In this document: positions 7,914-16,182 of the stretch, piece by piece
How positions within the stretch are numbered: position 1 is the stretch's first letter
Layout of the letters: the number at the start of each line of letters is the position of its first letter
DNA from: Catellatospora tritici
GTDB lineage: Bacteria > Actinomycetota > Actinomycetes > Mycobacteriales > Micromonosporaceae
Direction of reading: 5' to 3'
DNA length: 64,000 nucleotides
NCBI RefSeq assembly: GCF_019083965.1
Contig: NZ_JAHRCY010000020.1
Coordinates: 64,177 to 128,176, forward strand
Position numbers and translations under genes: made by a program
Notes under the pieces: generated by a model
Told to the model about the DNA's origin: nothing
Databases searched by the model: none
The model's input: only the letters and a program-made list of their open reading frames with translations

Positions 7914-9484
7914 CCCGCCTATCCGTGCACGCCGACAATCGGCTGACGCGCAGCCTGCCCGTCACGGGCCCCGCGCTCGTCACCCTGCTCGCCGTCCTAC
8001 TGGGGCACGACCGGCGGGCGCTGTGGCGCGACGAGTACGCCACCTGGTACGCGGCGACGCTGTCCCCCGCCGACCTGAAGCACCTGCTCTCCAACGTAGA
8101 CGCCGTCTTCGCGCCGTTCTACCTGTTCACCCGCGCGTGGATCACCCTCTTCGGGGACAGCCTCACCAGCCTGCGACTGCCCTCGGCCCTGGCGATGGCG
8201 GTCACCGCGGGCCTGCTCGGGGCGCTCGGGCGGCGGCTGTTCTCGCCCGGCACCGGCCTGGTCGCGGGCATGCTCTTCGCGGTGCTGCCGTCGGTGTCGC
8301 GCTACGGCGAGGAGGCCCGGCCGTACGCGTTCGCGCTGGCCACCACCGCCGGGGCGACCCTGCTGCTGCTGCGCGCCCTGGAGCGGCCCGACCTGGTGCG
8401 CCGCTGGGTGCCGTACGCCCTGATGGTGACCTTGATCGGCTGGTCGCACCTGGTCGCGCTGACGGTGCTCGGCGTGCACGCGCTCGCGGTCCTGGCCACC
8501 GCCGCGCCGCGCCTGGTCGCCCTGCGCAACTGGACCGTGGCCGCCTTCTGCGGCGGCCTGCCGGTGGTGCCACTGCTGCTGCTGGGCAGGGGGCAGAGCC
8601 GCCAGATCGGCTGGATCGAGACCCGGGAGGAGTCGATCCGCTCGTTCGTCACCGCGGTCTTCGGCTCACTCACCGTCGGCCTGCTGGTGCTGGCGCTGGG
8701 TGTGCTGGCGATCCGGCTGGGCGACCCGCGCCGGCGGCTGCTGCTGGCCTGGGCGCTGCTGCCCCCCGCCCTGGTGCTGGCGGCCACACCCGTGGTGAAC
8801 CTGATGCTGTCGCGGTATCTGCTGTTCACGCTGCCCGCGTGGGTGCTGCTGGCCGCCGTCACGCTGCGGCGGGGCGCGGCGCTGGGCGTGACCGCGTTCG
8901 TCGCCGCCGCCAAGGGCCGGTTCGCGCCGGTCACCCCGCGCAGCGGGCGGGCCTGGGCCGTGGTGGCGGCGAGTCTGGCCGCGCTGGGCGCGTTGGCGCT
9001 GCCCGGTCAGCTCGACGCGCGTACGCTGCCCGCGGGCAACCAGGCCGACCTGCGCACCGCCGCGCAGATCATCAAGGCACGGCTGGAGCCCGGCGACGCC
9101 ATCGCCTATGGCGGCACCTCGCACGGCGGACCTCGGGTGTTCCGCCGCGGCATGGCCTTCGAGCTGCGCGACGTGACCGCGCCGAAGGACGTGTTCGTCA
9201 GCGTCCCGGCCCAGGCCGCCGGCACCTTCAACGCGGTGGAGTGCACCGACCCGGTGGCCTGCGCGCGGGGCGTACGGCGGCTGTGGCTGGTCACCTCGGC
9301 CCCGGACACGAACCTGTACGGCTGGCTGCCCGCCACTCGCGCCGAGCTGATGCGCACCGAGTTCACCGCGCAGTTCGAGCAGCGCACCCAGGGCGTGGCC
9401 GTGGTGCTGCTGGTCCGCTCGCCGCAGCCGAAGCCACAGGTCCCGGCCGGAGCCGAGCCCGCGGCGGCCAAGGTCCAGCCCTAG
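7910..9484 (+). CDS. GT39-like integral membrane glycosyltransferase
   Basis: The 524-residue polytopic protein has an acidic WRDE motif in its first extracytoplasmic loop (ALWRDEYATWY). Repeated hydrophobic helices follow, with an EARPYAFAL motif typical of PMT/ArnT-like mannosyl- or arabinosyltransferases, and then a soluble C-terminal domain of about 150 residues. The family uses polyprenyl-phosphate sugars on the outer membrane face. Start GTG 7910 has AGGAGA seven bases upstream. It diverges from the Stealth phosphotransferase. Its stop shares CTAG with the convergent PPOX gene. Confidence 0.85.
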   Translation: MTRLSVHADNRLTRSLPVTGPALVTLLAVLLGHDRRALWRDEYATWYAATLSPADLKHLLSNVDAVFAPFYLFTRAWITLFGDSLTSLRLPSALAMAVTAGLLGALGRRLFSPGTGLVAGMLFAVLPSVSRYGEEARPYAFALATTAGATLLLLRALERPDLVRRWVPYALMVTLIGWSHLVALTVLGVHALAVLATAAPRLVALRNWTVAAFCGGLPVVPLLLLGRGQSRQIGWIETREESIRSFVTAVFGSLTVGLLVLALGVLAIRLGDPRRRLLLAWALLPPALVLAATPVVNLMLSRYLLFTLPAWVLLAAVTLRRGAALGVTAFVAAAKGRFAPVTPRSGRAWAVVAASLAALGALALPGQLDARTLPAGNQADLRTAAQIIKARLEPGDAIAYGGTSHGGPRVFRRGMAFELRDVTAPKDVFVSVPAQAAGTFNAVECTDPVACARGVRRLWLVTSAPDTNLYGWLPATRAELMRTEFTAQFEQRTQGVAVVLLVRSPQPKPQVPAGAEPAAAKVQP

Positions 9485-10119
9485 GGCTTGGGCGTGACGT
9501 ACAGCTTCTCGGCGTACGAGGGGCCGTAGTACTCCCGCAGCTCCTCCAGCGTCTCGACGGTGTACTGGACGCTCTTGATGATCTCCGGGTGCGGGGGCAC
9601 CGCGTCGGGGTTCCAGTCCTCGTGCTGCCACAGGCGCGAGCGCAGGAACGCCTTCGGGCAGTGGTGGAAGACCTGCTCGATCTCCACCAGCAGGGCCAGC
9701 TGCGGCCGGTGCCCCTTCACGATCATCTGATCGAAGAACGGGGCGTCGCGCAGCAGTCTGGCCCGCCCGTTGATGCGCAGCGTGTCGGTGCGCCCCGGGA
9801 TCACGAACAGCAGCCCGACGTGCGGGTTGGCCAGCACGTTGCGGAAGCCGTCCGCGCGGCGGTTGCCCGGCCGCTCCGGCAGCGCGATGGTGGTGTCGTC
9901 GACGACGTGGGCGAACCCGGCCGGGTCGCCCTTGGGTGACACGTCGCAGGTGCCGTCCGCGTTCGCGGTCGCCACCAGGCAGAACGGCGCCGCGGCCAGC
10001 CATCGCCGGTCCATCTCGTGCAACCGGGTCCGCTCCTTGGCCACCGACCGGGGCTGCGGCTCGCCCAGCAGCTCGCGCAGCTCGTCCTCGGATGTGATCT
10101 CCACGTACTCCGCGCGCAT
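9481..10119 (-). CDS. Pyridoxamine-5'-phosphate-oxidase-family flavin/F420 protein
   Basis: The 212-residue protein has a split-barrel flavin-binding core: APFCLVATANADGTCDVSPKGDP, then PGNRRADGFRNVLANPHVGLLFVIPGRTDTLRINGRA. A C-terminal segment FHHCPKAFLRSRLW follows. This matches the MSMEG_1061-type subfamily of PPOX proteins, putative flavin- or F420-binding reductases of unknown substrate rather than true PdxH. A strong GGAAGGAG precedes the ATG. The gene end overlaps the convergent glycosyltransferase stop by four bases, leaving no room for a terminator. Confidence 0.87.
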   Translation of the reverse strand: MRAEYVEITSEDELRELLGEPQPRSVAKERTRLHEMDRRWLAAAPFCLVATANADGTCDVSPKGDPAGFAHVVDDTTIALPERPGNRRADGFRNVLANPHVGLLFVIPGRTDTLRINGRARLLRDAPFFDQMIVKGHRPQLALLVEIEQVFHHCPKAFLRSRLWQHEDWNPDAVPPHPEIIKSVQYTVETLEELREYYGPSYAEKLYVTPKP

Positions 10120-10154
10120 CTGCCACGCTCCTTCCGGTGGAAAACTATTACATT

Positions 10155-10264
10155 GCGCCCGCCTTCGCGGGGGCGGCGATCGGCTCTACTGCTGGCGCCC
10201 GCCTTCGCGGGCGCGGCGATCGGCTCTACTGCTGGCGCCCGCCTTCGCGGGCGCGGCGATCGGC
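10155..10264. repeat. Tandem 40-bp repeat, 2.75 copies, each with a hairpin
   Basis: Three units start at 10155, 10195 and 10235. Each begins with GCGCCCGCCTTCGCGGGCGC, an inverted repeat of seven paired bases and a six-base loop, followed by a GGCGATCGGCTCTACTGCTG spacer. The third unit stops after the GATCGGC. Only one base differs in the first hairpin. The array lies between the PPOX start and gltX. Confidence 0.85.
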
Positions 10265-10271
10265 CTTTGAA

Positions 10272-10337
10272 GCCGACCGCACCGGCGCGTCGCTACATCG
10301 CTGCGCGATGCCACGCTCCTTTACCGGTGCGGTCGGC
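10272..10337. repeat. 14-bp perfect inverted repeat upstream of gltX
   Basis: GCCGACCGCACCGG (10272-10285) is the exact reverse complement of CCGGTGCGGTCGGC (10324-10337), separated by 38 bases. The loop holds a second copy of the TGCCACGCTCCTT string that also forms the ribosome site of the divergent PPOX gene. It could fold in the gltX leader or act as a terminator. Function unknown. Confidence 0.6.
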
Positions 10338-10413
10338 GGCCGATCGCGGGTCGGCGGGGCGGGCCGATAACCTCGTGGCGGGGGGACGGGGGTGGCGCCG
10401 TACCCTGGAGACC

Positions 10414-11847
10414 GTGACGGTACGTGTGCGATTCGCCCCATCTCCCACCGGCATGTTCCATGTCGGTGGCGCCCGGTCAGCCCTGCAGAACGCGGTCTAC
10501 GCCAAGCAGCACGGCGGCGTGTTCGTGCTGCGCATCGAGGACACCGATGCCGCGCGCAACCGCCCCGAGTGGACCGAGGGCATCCTCTCGGCGCTGGAGT
10601 GGATCGGCATCGCCCGCGACACCTACGAGGGGCCGCTGTTCCAGTCGTCGTACCTCGCCGAGCAGACCAAGGCCGCCCAGCAGCTGTTCGACGCGGGCCG
10701 GGCGTACTACTGCGACTGCACTCGCGACGACGTGCAGGCCCGCACCGAGAACAAGTTCTCCGGGTACGACGGCTTCTGCCGCGACCGCGGCCTGACCCCG
10801 GGCGAGGGGCGCGCGCTGCGCTTCCGTACCCCCGACGAGGGCGTGACCAAGGTCGTCGACCTGATCCGGGGCGAGCCCACCTTCGAGAACAAGCTGATCG
10901 AGGACTTCGTCATCGCTCGTGGCGACGGCTCGCCGGTGTTCCTGCTGGCCAACGTGGTCGATGACGTGACCATGGGGATCACCCACGTGATCCGGGCCGA
11001 GGAGCACCTGCCCAACACGCCCAAGCAGCAGCTGCTGTGGCAGGCGCTCGGGCACGAGCCGCCGGTCTGGGCGCACGTGCCGGTCGTGGTCAACGAGAAG
11101 CGGCAGAAGCTGTCCAAGCGCCGCGACAAGGTGGCCCTGGAGATGTACCGCGACGAGGGCTACCTCGCCGCCGCCATGCGCAACTACCTGATGCTGCTGG
11201 GCTGGGCGCCCTCGGGCGACCGCGAGATCGTGCCCTGGTCGGTGATCGAGGACGAGTTCCGCCTGGAGCAGGTCAACCCGTCCTCGGCGTTCTTCGACGA
11301 GAAGAAGCTGCGCGCGTTCAACGGCGAGTACATCCGGGCGATGAGCGTGGCCGAGTTCACCGACGCGTGCGCGCCGTGGCTGACCGGGCCGTTCCCGACC
11401 GAGCAGGAGCGGGCCGACCGGGGGTACGGCATCGTCGCGCCGCCGTGGGACCCGGCGAAGTACGACCCGGCGGTGTTCGCGCAGGTGGCCGAGCTGGTGC
11501 AGACCCGCATCGCGCTGCTGTCCGAGGTGGTCTCCTACGTGGACTTCCTGTTCCTGGACGAGCCGCTGCTGGACGAGGCGGCCTGGGCCAAGGCGGCCAA
11601 GGACGCGGGCATCCTGCCCGACGTGACCGCGGCGCTGCGGGACCTGCCGTCCTGGGACGCCGAGTCGATCAAGAACACGCTGGTCACGGTCGGTGAGGCG
11701 CATGGGCTCAAGCTGGGCAAGGCGCAGGCGCCCGTGCGGGTCGCGGTGACCGGCCGGTCGGTCGGCCTGCCGCTGTTCGAGTCGCTGGAGGTGCTGGGCC
11801 GCGAGCGTACGCTCGCCCGCCTGGCGAAGCTGACCCCCGCGTCCTGA
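10414..11847 (+). CDS. gltX: Glutamyl-tRNA synthetase
   Basis: The 477-residue class I aminoacyl-tRNA synthetase charges tRNA-Glu. The N terminus MTVRVRFAPSPTGMFHVGGARSAL carries the HIGH-equivalent HVGG. RIEDTD follows, then a zinc-region-like YYCDCTRDD, and KLSKR as the KMSKS equivalent near residue 231. The C-terminal anticodon-binding region is complete and the length is normal. I chose the GTG that gives the standard start; a much longer open frame upstream runs through repeats and is not coding. A perfect hairpin follows directly. Confidence 0.97.
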   Translation: MTVRVRFAPSPTGMFHVGGARSALQNAVYAKQHGGVFVLRIEDTDAARNRPEWTEGILSALEWIGIARDTYEGPLFQSSYLAEQTKAAQQLFDAGRAYYCDCTRDDVQARTENKFSGYDGFCRDRGLTPGEGRALRFRTPDEGVTKVVDLIRGEPTFENKLIEDFVIARGDGSPVFLLANVVDDVTMGITHVIRAEEHLPNTPKQQLLWQALGHEPPVWAHVPVVVNEKRQKLSKRRDKVALEMYRDEGYLAAAMRNYLMLLGWAPSGDREIVPWSVIEDEFRLEQVNPSSAFFDEKKLRAFNGEYIRAMSVAEFTDACAPWLTGPFPTEQERADRGYGIVAPPWDPAKYDPAVFAQVAELVQTRIALLSEVVSYVDFLFLDEPLLDEAAWAKAAKDAGILPDVTAALRDLPSWDAESIKNTLVTVGEAHGLKLGKAQAPVRVAVTGRSVGLPLFESLEVLGRERTLARLAKLTPAS

Positions 11848-11859
11848 TCACGGACGAGA

Positions 11860-11893
11860 AAGGGCCCGCCGGTGTCACCGGCGGGCCCTTCTT
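11860..11893. terminator. Bidirectional rho-independent terminator
   Basis: A perfect 15-bp stem, AAGGGCCCGCCGGTG paired with its complement, is followed by TTCTT. It sits between gltX and the convergent CopC-domain gene and can serve both strands. Confidence 0.88.
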
Positions 11894-11908
11894 CGCTCGG
11901 TACGGCCG

Positions 11909-12499
11909 TCAGGCCTGACCCCGTCGCCGCTTGACCAAGTTGAGCAGTCCACCGACGAGCAGACCAGCCACCACCGCCCCGCCGATCCAGGGCCACCACG
12001 GCTTGTCGTCGCCGCTGTTCGGCTGCGCCTGCGCGGGGCTGGGCGAACCGGGTGCGGCGGTGCTGGGCGAGGCACTGGGTACGGTCGCCGACTCCGTGAC
12101 CGGCGCCGGGCTGGGCTGCCCCGCCAGCGTGAACGTGTAGCTGCCCTGCACCACGTGGCCGTCCTCCGAAGACACTTCGTAGGCCACCTGGTACGCGCCC
12201 CCGGTCGTCCCGGAGAACTTCGCCGAGATGGTCTTGCCGCTGATCGCCGGAGCGTCCGCCGCGCTCGCGCCGTCCGGGCCGGTCACGGTGAGCTTCGCGC
12301 CGTCCTTCTTGAGCGTGGCCAGGAACTTCAGCGTCACCTGGGCGGGCGGGGCGGTCAGCGCCGCGTTCTTGGCCGGGGACGCCGACACCAGCGAATTGTG
12401 CGCCCAGGCAGGCTGCGCCACCAGCGCCAGCAGGGCGGCCGCCACGGCTGCCACGAGGGCGTATGCCCAGGTGCGGGTGCGCTGGACGGGGTTGGTCAC
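11909..12499 (-). CDS. CopC-domain copper-binding, membrane-anchored protein
   Basis: The 196-residue protein has a Sec signal ending AQPAWA, so the mature form begins with histidine (AHNSLVSASP). That is the copper-ligating N-terminal His of CopC proteins. The second ligand region DGHVVQGSYTF is present. A Pro/Ser-rich stalk leads to a C-terminal helix (WWPWIGGAVVAGLLVGGLL) and basic tail, so the domain is tethered outside the membrane. I chose GTG 12499, which has GGAGA seven bases upstream; a GTG four codons earlier would sit inside that site. No CopD neighbour is seen. Confidence 0.85.
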   Translation of the reverse strand: MTNPVQRTRTWAYALVAAVAAALLALVAQPAWAHNSLVSASPAKNAALTAPPAQVTLKFLATLKKDGAKLTVTGPDGASAADAPAISGKTISAKFSGTTGGAYQVAYEVSSEDGHVVQGSYTFTLAGQPSPAPVTESATVPSASPSTAAPGSPSPAQAQPNSGDDKPWWPWIGGAVVAGLLVGGLLNLVKRRRGQA

Positions 12500-12711
12500 G
12501 TCGTTCTCCACTCGATCGGGCAGGTCTGTCCGCGGTTGGTCGACGGTACCCGGCGATTGGTTCCCGGACGGACGTCCTTTCCCTCCCGCGTTCGATCGTC
12601 ACCCGTGGCACATGTCACGATCACGCGCCGTCCAGAACGGAGCCCCATCCGGATTTCGTGTCCTAAACGTGACTATCCATTCGGCAACCTGACGCCCTCC
12701 GCGCGGGTCTT

Positions 12712-12730
12712 TGACTGGTATCACCAGTCA
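12712..12730. promoter_or_regulatory. Perfect palindrome TGACTGGTATCACCAGTCA, candidate operator
   Basis: Two 8-bp arms, TGACTGGT and ACCAGTCA, flank a 3-base ATC centre. The half-sites ACTGGT/ACCAGT match those of GntR/HutC-type operators such as DasR sites, but those have a 4-base centre, so identity is doubtful. The site lies upstream of the secreted-protein gene at 12862. Confidence 0.5.
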
Positions 12731-12738
12731 CACTGTTC

Positions 12739-12835
12739 TCAGGTGACGCCACCCACCCCCGGGTGGGTTCAGGTGACACGCGACCCGTCCCGCCGGGCGG
12801 GTCTCAGGTGAAACCGCCCACCCCTCGGGCGGGCC
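12739..12835. repeat. Three TCAGGTGA boxes, each followed by a GC hairpin
   Basis: TCAGGTGA occurs at 12739, 12769 and 12804. Each copy is followed after a few bases by a short GC-rich inverted repeat (ACCCACCCCCGGGTGGGT, then CCCGTCCCGCCGGGCGGG, then GCCCACCCCTCGGGCGGGC). The hairpin sequences differ while the box is constant, so pairing rather than sequence seems to be conserved. Confidence 0.6.
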
Positions 12836-12861
12836 GAGGTCGTACAGCGAACGGGGCAAGT

Positions 12862-13539
12862 ATGGGCCGGAGCATCCGCCGGAAGATCATCGCAGGGATG
12901 TTCACCGCATTCCTGCTGCTGGCGAGCGCCCCGGCGGCGCACGCGTCGGCGCCGAGCCCGGCCCCGAAGCCGCCACCCCGGCCGTCGGCCAAGCCCAGCC
13001 CCTCGCCCGACCTGAAGACCATCACCATCACCGGCGACGGCATCACCGCCCCGCTGACCATCAGCTCGGCCGCCAACCAGCGCGTGTTCGCGCTGGTGAT
13101 CAGCGAGGTCGACTGGCTGGCCAGCCGTACCTCCGCGCTCAAGGCGCCCGCCGCCGACAAGCTCGGCCCCAAGTTCACCGTGGTCACCACGGTCAACGGC
13201 GCGGTCAAGCAGAGCTACGACCTCTACCCGATGGCCGCGGGCGGCCCCCGCGTCTTCCGGCCCCAGGCCCAGCCCGACAAGCGCAAGGTCACCGCGGCGT
13301 GGTTCTACGGCCGCCTCAGCATGCCGTCGAGCCTGCGCGCCGCCGGTGTGGCGCTGGGCACCCCCGGCCTGAACGAGGGCGGTGGCGGCGGCGGCATCGT
13401 CGAGACCCCGCAGGCCGAGCCCGACATCGAGGCGATGGTCGGCGACTGGCAGAAGTTCGTGGGGCTCAACGGCGCGGTCGTGGTGGTCATCGCGATCGGC
13501 GTCTTCGCCATCGCGTACCTCATCCGCCGCCGCGTCTAG
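12862..13539 (+). CDS. Secreted, C-terminally membrane-anchored protein of unknown function
   Basis: This 225-residue protein is not recognised. It has a basic N terminus and a signal peptide ending near APAAHASA. A Pro/Ser/Lys-rich linker follows, then a globular domain of about 100 residues (LKTITITGDGITAPLTIS...RVFALVISEVDWL) and a GEGGGGGG-type glycine linker. A C-terminal helix (VVVVIAIGVFAIAYLI) ends in RRRV. Topology predicts an extracytoplasmic domain held by one helix. ATG 12862 was chosen because it gives the signal peptide directly. The following LppM-like gene is 42 nt away, so the two may be co-transcribed. Confidence 0.75.
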   Translation: MGRSIRRKIIAGMFTAFLLLASAPAAHASAPSPAPKPPPRPSAKPSPSPDLKTITITGDGITAPLTISSAANQRVFALVISEVDWLASRTSALKAPAADKLGPKFTVVTTVNGAVKQSYDLYPMAAGGPRVFRPQAQPDKRKVTAAWFYGRLSMPSSLRAAGVALGTPGLNEGGGGGGIVETPQAEPDIEAMVGDWQKFVGLNGAVVVVIAIGVFAIAYLIRRRV

Positions 13540-13581
13540 CCGCCGCTTCCGGTCCCGGTCGGGTCGGCGGATACTGACGCG

Positions 13582-14403
13582 ATGCCACAGCTCCGCCGAC
13601 CAATCCGCGCCCTGGCCGCCCTCGCGCTCGTCGCGTTCGGCCTGTCCGGCTGCATGAAGCTCGACATGGACCTCACCGTCAACAGCAACGACACCCTGGA
13701 CGGGACGGCCATCGTCGCGCTGGACCGCTCACTGTTGTCGATGAGCGGCAAGAGCCCCCAGGAGGCGTTCGACAGCGCCGGGGACAGCGTCAAGGACCTG
13801 CCCAAGGGCTCCCGGACCGAGGTGTACGACGACGGGAAGTTCTACGGCAAGAAGATCATCTACGACGACCTGTCCTTCGCGGCGTTCAACTCCGGCGCGG
13901 CGGGCGCCCCGCGGATCGAGCACGCGAACGGGAAGTACACCTTCACCGCCGACCTCAAGACCGGCGCCAGCGACCTCGGCCCGCAGGCCGAACTGGCGCG
14001 GCCGTTCCTGAGCGGCATCCAGATCACCATCGCGCTCACCTTCCCGGGCGACATCGTCGAGCACGACTCGCGCGCCCAGGTGGACGGACGCAAGGTCACC
14101 TGGCGCCTCAGCCTCGGCGAGGACAACCGGCTGCGCGCGGTCGCCGAGGACGGACCGGCGTTCCCGTGGGTGGTCGTCGCGGCCGTCGGCGGCGTCGCGG
14201 GCCTGGCCGTGATCGTCGGCATCGTCGTACTCGCCGTCTGGCTCACCCGCCGCCACGCCACCCCGGCACCGGCCGATCCCGCCTCACCCGCGTACCCCGC
14301 CGACGAGTCCCACCCCATGAGCGCGCTCACCGCCCCGACTCTGCACACCCCCACCCTCGGCGATCCCGCCTCACCCGCTCCCCCACACCACGACCAGCCC
14401 TGA
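13582..14403 (+). CDS. LppM-like lipoprotein with C-terminal membrane helix
   Basis: The 273-residue protein has a lipobox (LSGC, Cys near residue 24) followed at once by MKLDMDLTVNSNDTLDGTAIVALD. That pattern is typical of LppM/DUF3153 lipoproteins of Actinobacteria. One membrane helix (about residues 195-220) is followed by a Pro-rich cytosolic tail of about 50 residues. Mycobacterial LppM is implicated in envelope and phagocytosis biology; the biochemical function is not settled. The family match is from memory of the N-terminal pattern. Confidence 0.75.
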   Translation: MPQLRRPIRALAALALVAFGLSGCMKLDMDLTVNSNDTLDGTAIVALDRSLLSMSGKSPQEAFDSAGDSVKDLPKGSRTEVYDDGKFYGKKIIYDDLSFAAFNSGAAGAPRIEHANGKYTFTADLKTGASDLGPQAELARPFLSGIQITIALTFPGDIVEHDSRAQVDGRKVTWRLSLGEDNRLRAVAEDGPAFPWVVVAAVGGVAGLAVIVGIVVLAVWLTRRHATPAPADPASPAYPADESHPMSALTAPTLHTPTLGDPASPAPPHHDQP

Positions 14404-14945
14404 CGCCCCCAGCCGCCGACCCGACCCGGCTGGCGGCTGGCGGCTGGCGGCTGGCGGCTGGCGGCTGGCGGCCAACGATGATCGCCGTCTTCGGTCACTA
14501 TCTCGGCTGTAGGACGCCCTTTTGACCGACGACGGCGATCATCGACCGGAACAGCCCCGAAGATCGCGGTCTCCGGTCACTTCGCTGCACAGGCCATGGC
14601 CGAAAACCCGGATTCTGACCGGAAACGACGATCACCCACGACGGCACCCGGCACAGCACCCACGAAGATCACGGTCTCCAGTCAAAACGCTGCACGGGCC
14701 ATGAGCTGCCTCCGCGCCCGAAGATCGTCGGCCGCCATCGTCACCTGCCGTCAGCGCGTCGCGCCGGACCGCAGCCAGCGCGTCGCGCCGGACCGCAGTC
14801 AGCGTCGCTCCGGACCGCAGCCAGCGTCGCGCCGAACCGCGGTCAGCGATATGGGTGGACCGGACCGCGGTCAGCGATTGGGGTGGACCGGGTGGGTGGC
14901 GGCGTGATCGGGGTTGGGGCACGGGCGGCTACCTATCATTGGCGC
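14404..14945. repeat. Gene-free region of degenerate tandem repeats
   Basis: No gene is supported here. Visible repeats are a 7-bp GGCTGGC tandem (about 14427-14470), an imperfect ~42-bp direct repeat (about 14561-14602 and 14663-14704, sharing GAAGATC-CGGTCTCC and CGCTGCAC-GGCCATG), and 21-26-bp units with GCGTCGCGCCGGACCGCAG (about 14754-14880). A promoter for the fasR-like gene must lie near the end. Confidence 0.7.
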
Positions 14946-16148
14946 ATGACCCTCGCGCGGCCGGAGCCGCTCGCCGCGACGCTGCGCCAGATCGAGCGCG
15001 CCGCCGGAGCGCTGGCCACCGCGAGCGTGTCGCGCATGGACGAGACGCTGCCCTGGTTCCGCGAGCTGCCCGCCGACCAGCGTTCCTGGGTCATGCTGGT
15101 GGCTCAGGCGGGCGTGCAGTCGCTGGTGAACTGGCTGCGCCAGGGCGGCAGCAGCGGCGGCCCGCAGGCGGTCTCCGACGAGGTGTTCGACGTCGCGCCG
15201 CGGGCGCTGGCACGCAGCATCAACCTGCAGCAGACGGTCGCGCTGATCAAGGTGACCATCGACGTGGTCGAGGAGCAGGTGCCGTTCCTGGCGGTCAAGG
15301 GCGAGGAGCAGCAGCTGCGCGAGGCGGTGCTGCGGTACTCGCGGGAGGTCGCGTTCGCGGCCGCGCGGGTGTACGCGCGGGCCGCCGAGTCGCGCGGCGC
15401 CTGGGACGCGCGGCTGCAGGCACTGCTGGTCGACGCGCTGCTACGCGGCGACTCCGCCGACGTGCTGGCCAGCCGGGCGGCGGCGCTGGGCTGGACCGAC
15501 GCGCCACCGGTGGTGGTCGTCGTGGGCCGCTCCCCGGGCGGGGAGGCGGCGGTGGTGCTGCACGGGGTGCACCGGGCGGCGCGGCGCGCCGATGTCGAGG
15601 TGCTCGGCGGCGTACACGGGGATCGGCTGGTGGTGGTGGTCGGCGGGGCGGTGGATCCGCTGGCGGCGGCGGGCAAGCTGCTGCCCGCGTTCGGGCCGGG
15701 CCCGGTGGTGGTGGGCCCGGCGGTGCCCGCGCTGGAGGCGGCCACCGAGTCGGCGCGGGCGGCGATGGCGGGCTACCGGGCGGCCCCGGCCTGGCCCGCG
15801 GCGCCCCGGCCGGTCAACGCCGACGACCTGCTGGCCGAGCGGGCCCTGGCGGGGGACGGGGAGGCCCGGCGCATCCTGCGCCACTCGGCGTACGGGGCGC
15901 TGGCGCGCACCAGTGGTGAGCTGTTGGAGACGCTGGACTCGTTCCTGATCCACGGTGGGGCTCTGGAGGCGACGGCACGCGCCCTGTTCGTACACCCGAA
16001 CACTGTGCGTTACCGCCTGCGTCGAGTGGCTGAGGTCACAGGGTTCGCACCGCTGACTCCCCGTGACGCTTTCACGCTCAAAATCGCCCTCGCGTTGGGC
16101 CGCCTGGAGCCTGGTACGCAGGGAGAACAGCACTCCAAGAGCCCCTAA
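14946..16148 (+). CDS. fasR: FasR-like PucR/CdaR-family regulator of fatty acid synthesis
   Basis: The 400-residue protein ends in a PucR-type helix-turn-helix (LETLDSFLIHGGALEATARALFVHPNTVRYRLRRVAEVTG), preceded by a GGDEF-like/CdaR middle region. Its place immediately upstream of fabD-fabH-acpP-fabF is that of Streptomyces FasR, an activator of the fab operon. The name rests on synteny plus domain type. ATG 14946 was chosen; the frame opens a little earlier without a usable start. Inverted repeats in the fasR-fabD gap are its likely binding site. Confidence 0.88.
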   Translation: MTLARPEPLAATLRQIERAAGALATASVSRMDETLPWFRELPADQRSWVMLVAQAGVQSLVNWLRQGGSSGGPQAVSDEVFDVAPRALARSINLQQTVALIKVTIDVVEEQVPFLAVKGEEQQLREAVLRYSREVAFAAARVYARAAESRGAWDARLQALLVDALLRGDSADVLASRAAALGWTDAPPVVVVVGRSPGGEAAVVLHGVHRAARRADVEVLGGVHGDRLVVVVGGAVDPLAAAGKLLPAFGPGPVVVGPAVPALEAATESARAAMAGYRAAPAWPAAPRPVNADDLLAERALAGDGEARRILRHSAYGALARTSGELLETLDSFLIHGGALEATARALFVHPNTVRYRLRRVAEVTGFAPLTPRDAFTLKIALALGRLEPGTQGEQHSKSP

Positions 16149-16182
16149 ACCAGGACAGAATTCCGCGCCTACTCGCCGATCT

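Larger units (their letters stand above)
12500..12861. other. Intergenic region with operator-like palindrome and hairpin repeats
   Basis: No gene is supported in this stretch between divergent starts. It holds the 19-bp palindrome at 12712-12730 and three TCAGGTGA-plus-hairpin units (12739-12835). Promoters for both flanking genes should be here, but none could be assigned with confidence. Confidence 0.7.

Noticed and set aside
10155..10264. Tandem repeats as a CRISPR array
   Set aside because: The units are directly tandem with no unique spacers, and no cas genes are present.
10018..10413. Upstream extension of gltX giving 609 residues
   Set aside because: The extension runs through the 40-bp repeats and antisense to the PPOX gene start. 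The family N terminus is at the GTG 10414.
11848..11908. tRNA gene next to gltX
   Set aside because: No cloverleaf or T-loop GTTCGA pattern is present; the gap is a terminator hairpin.
12712..12730. Calling the palindrome a DasR site
   Set aside because: The half-sites match but the centre is 3 bases rather than 4, and neither a chitin nor an N-acetylglucosamine gene follows it.
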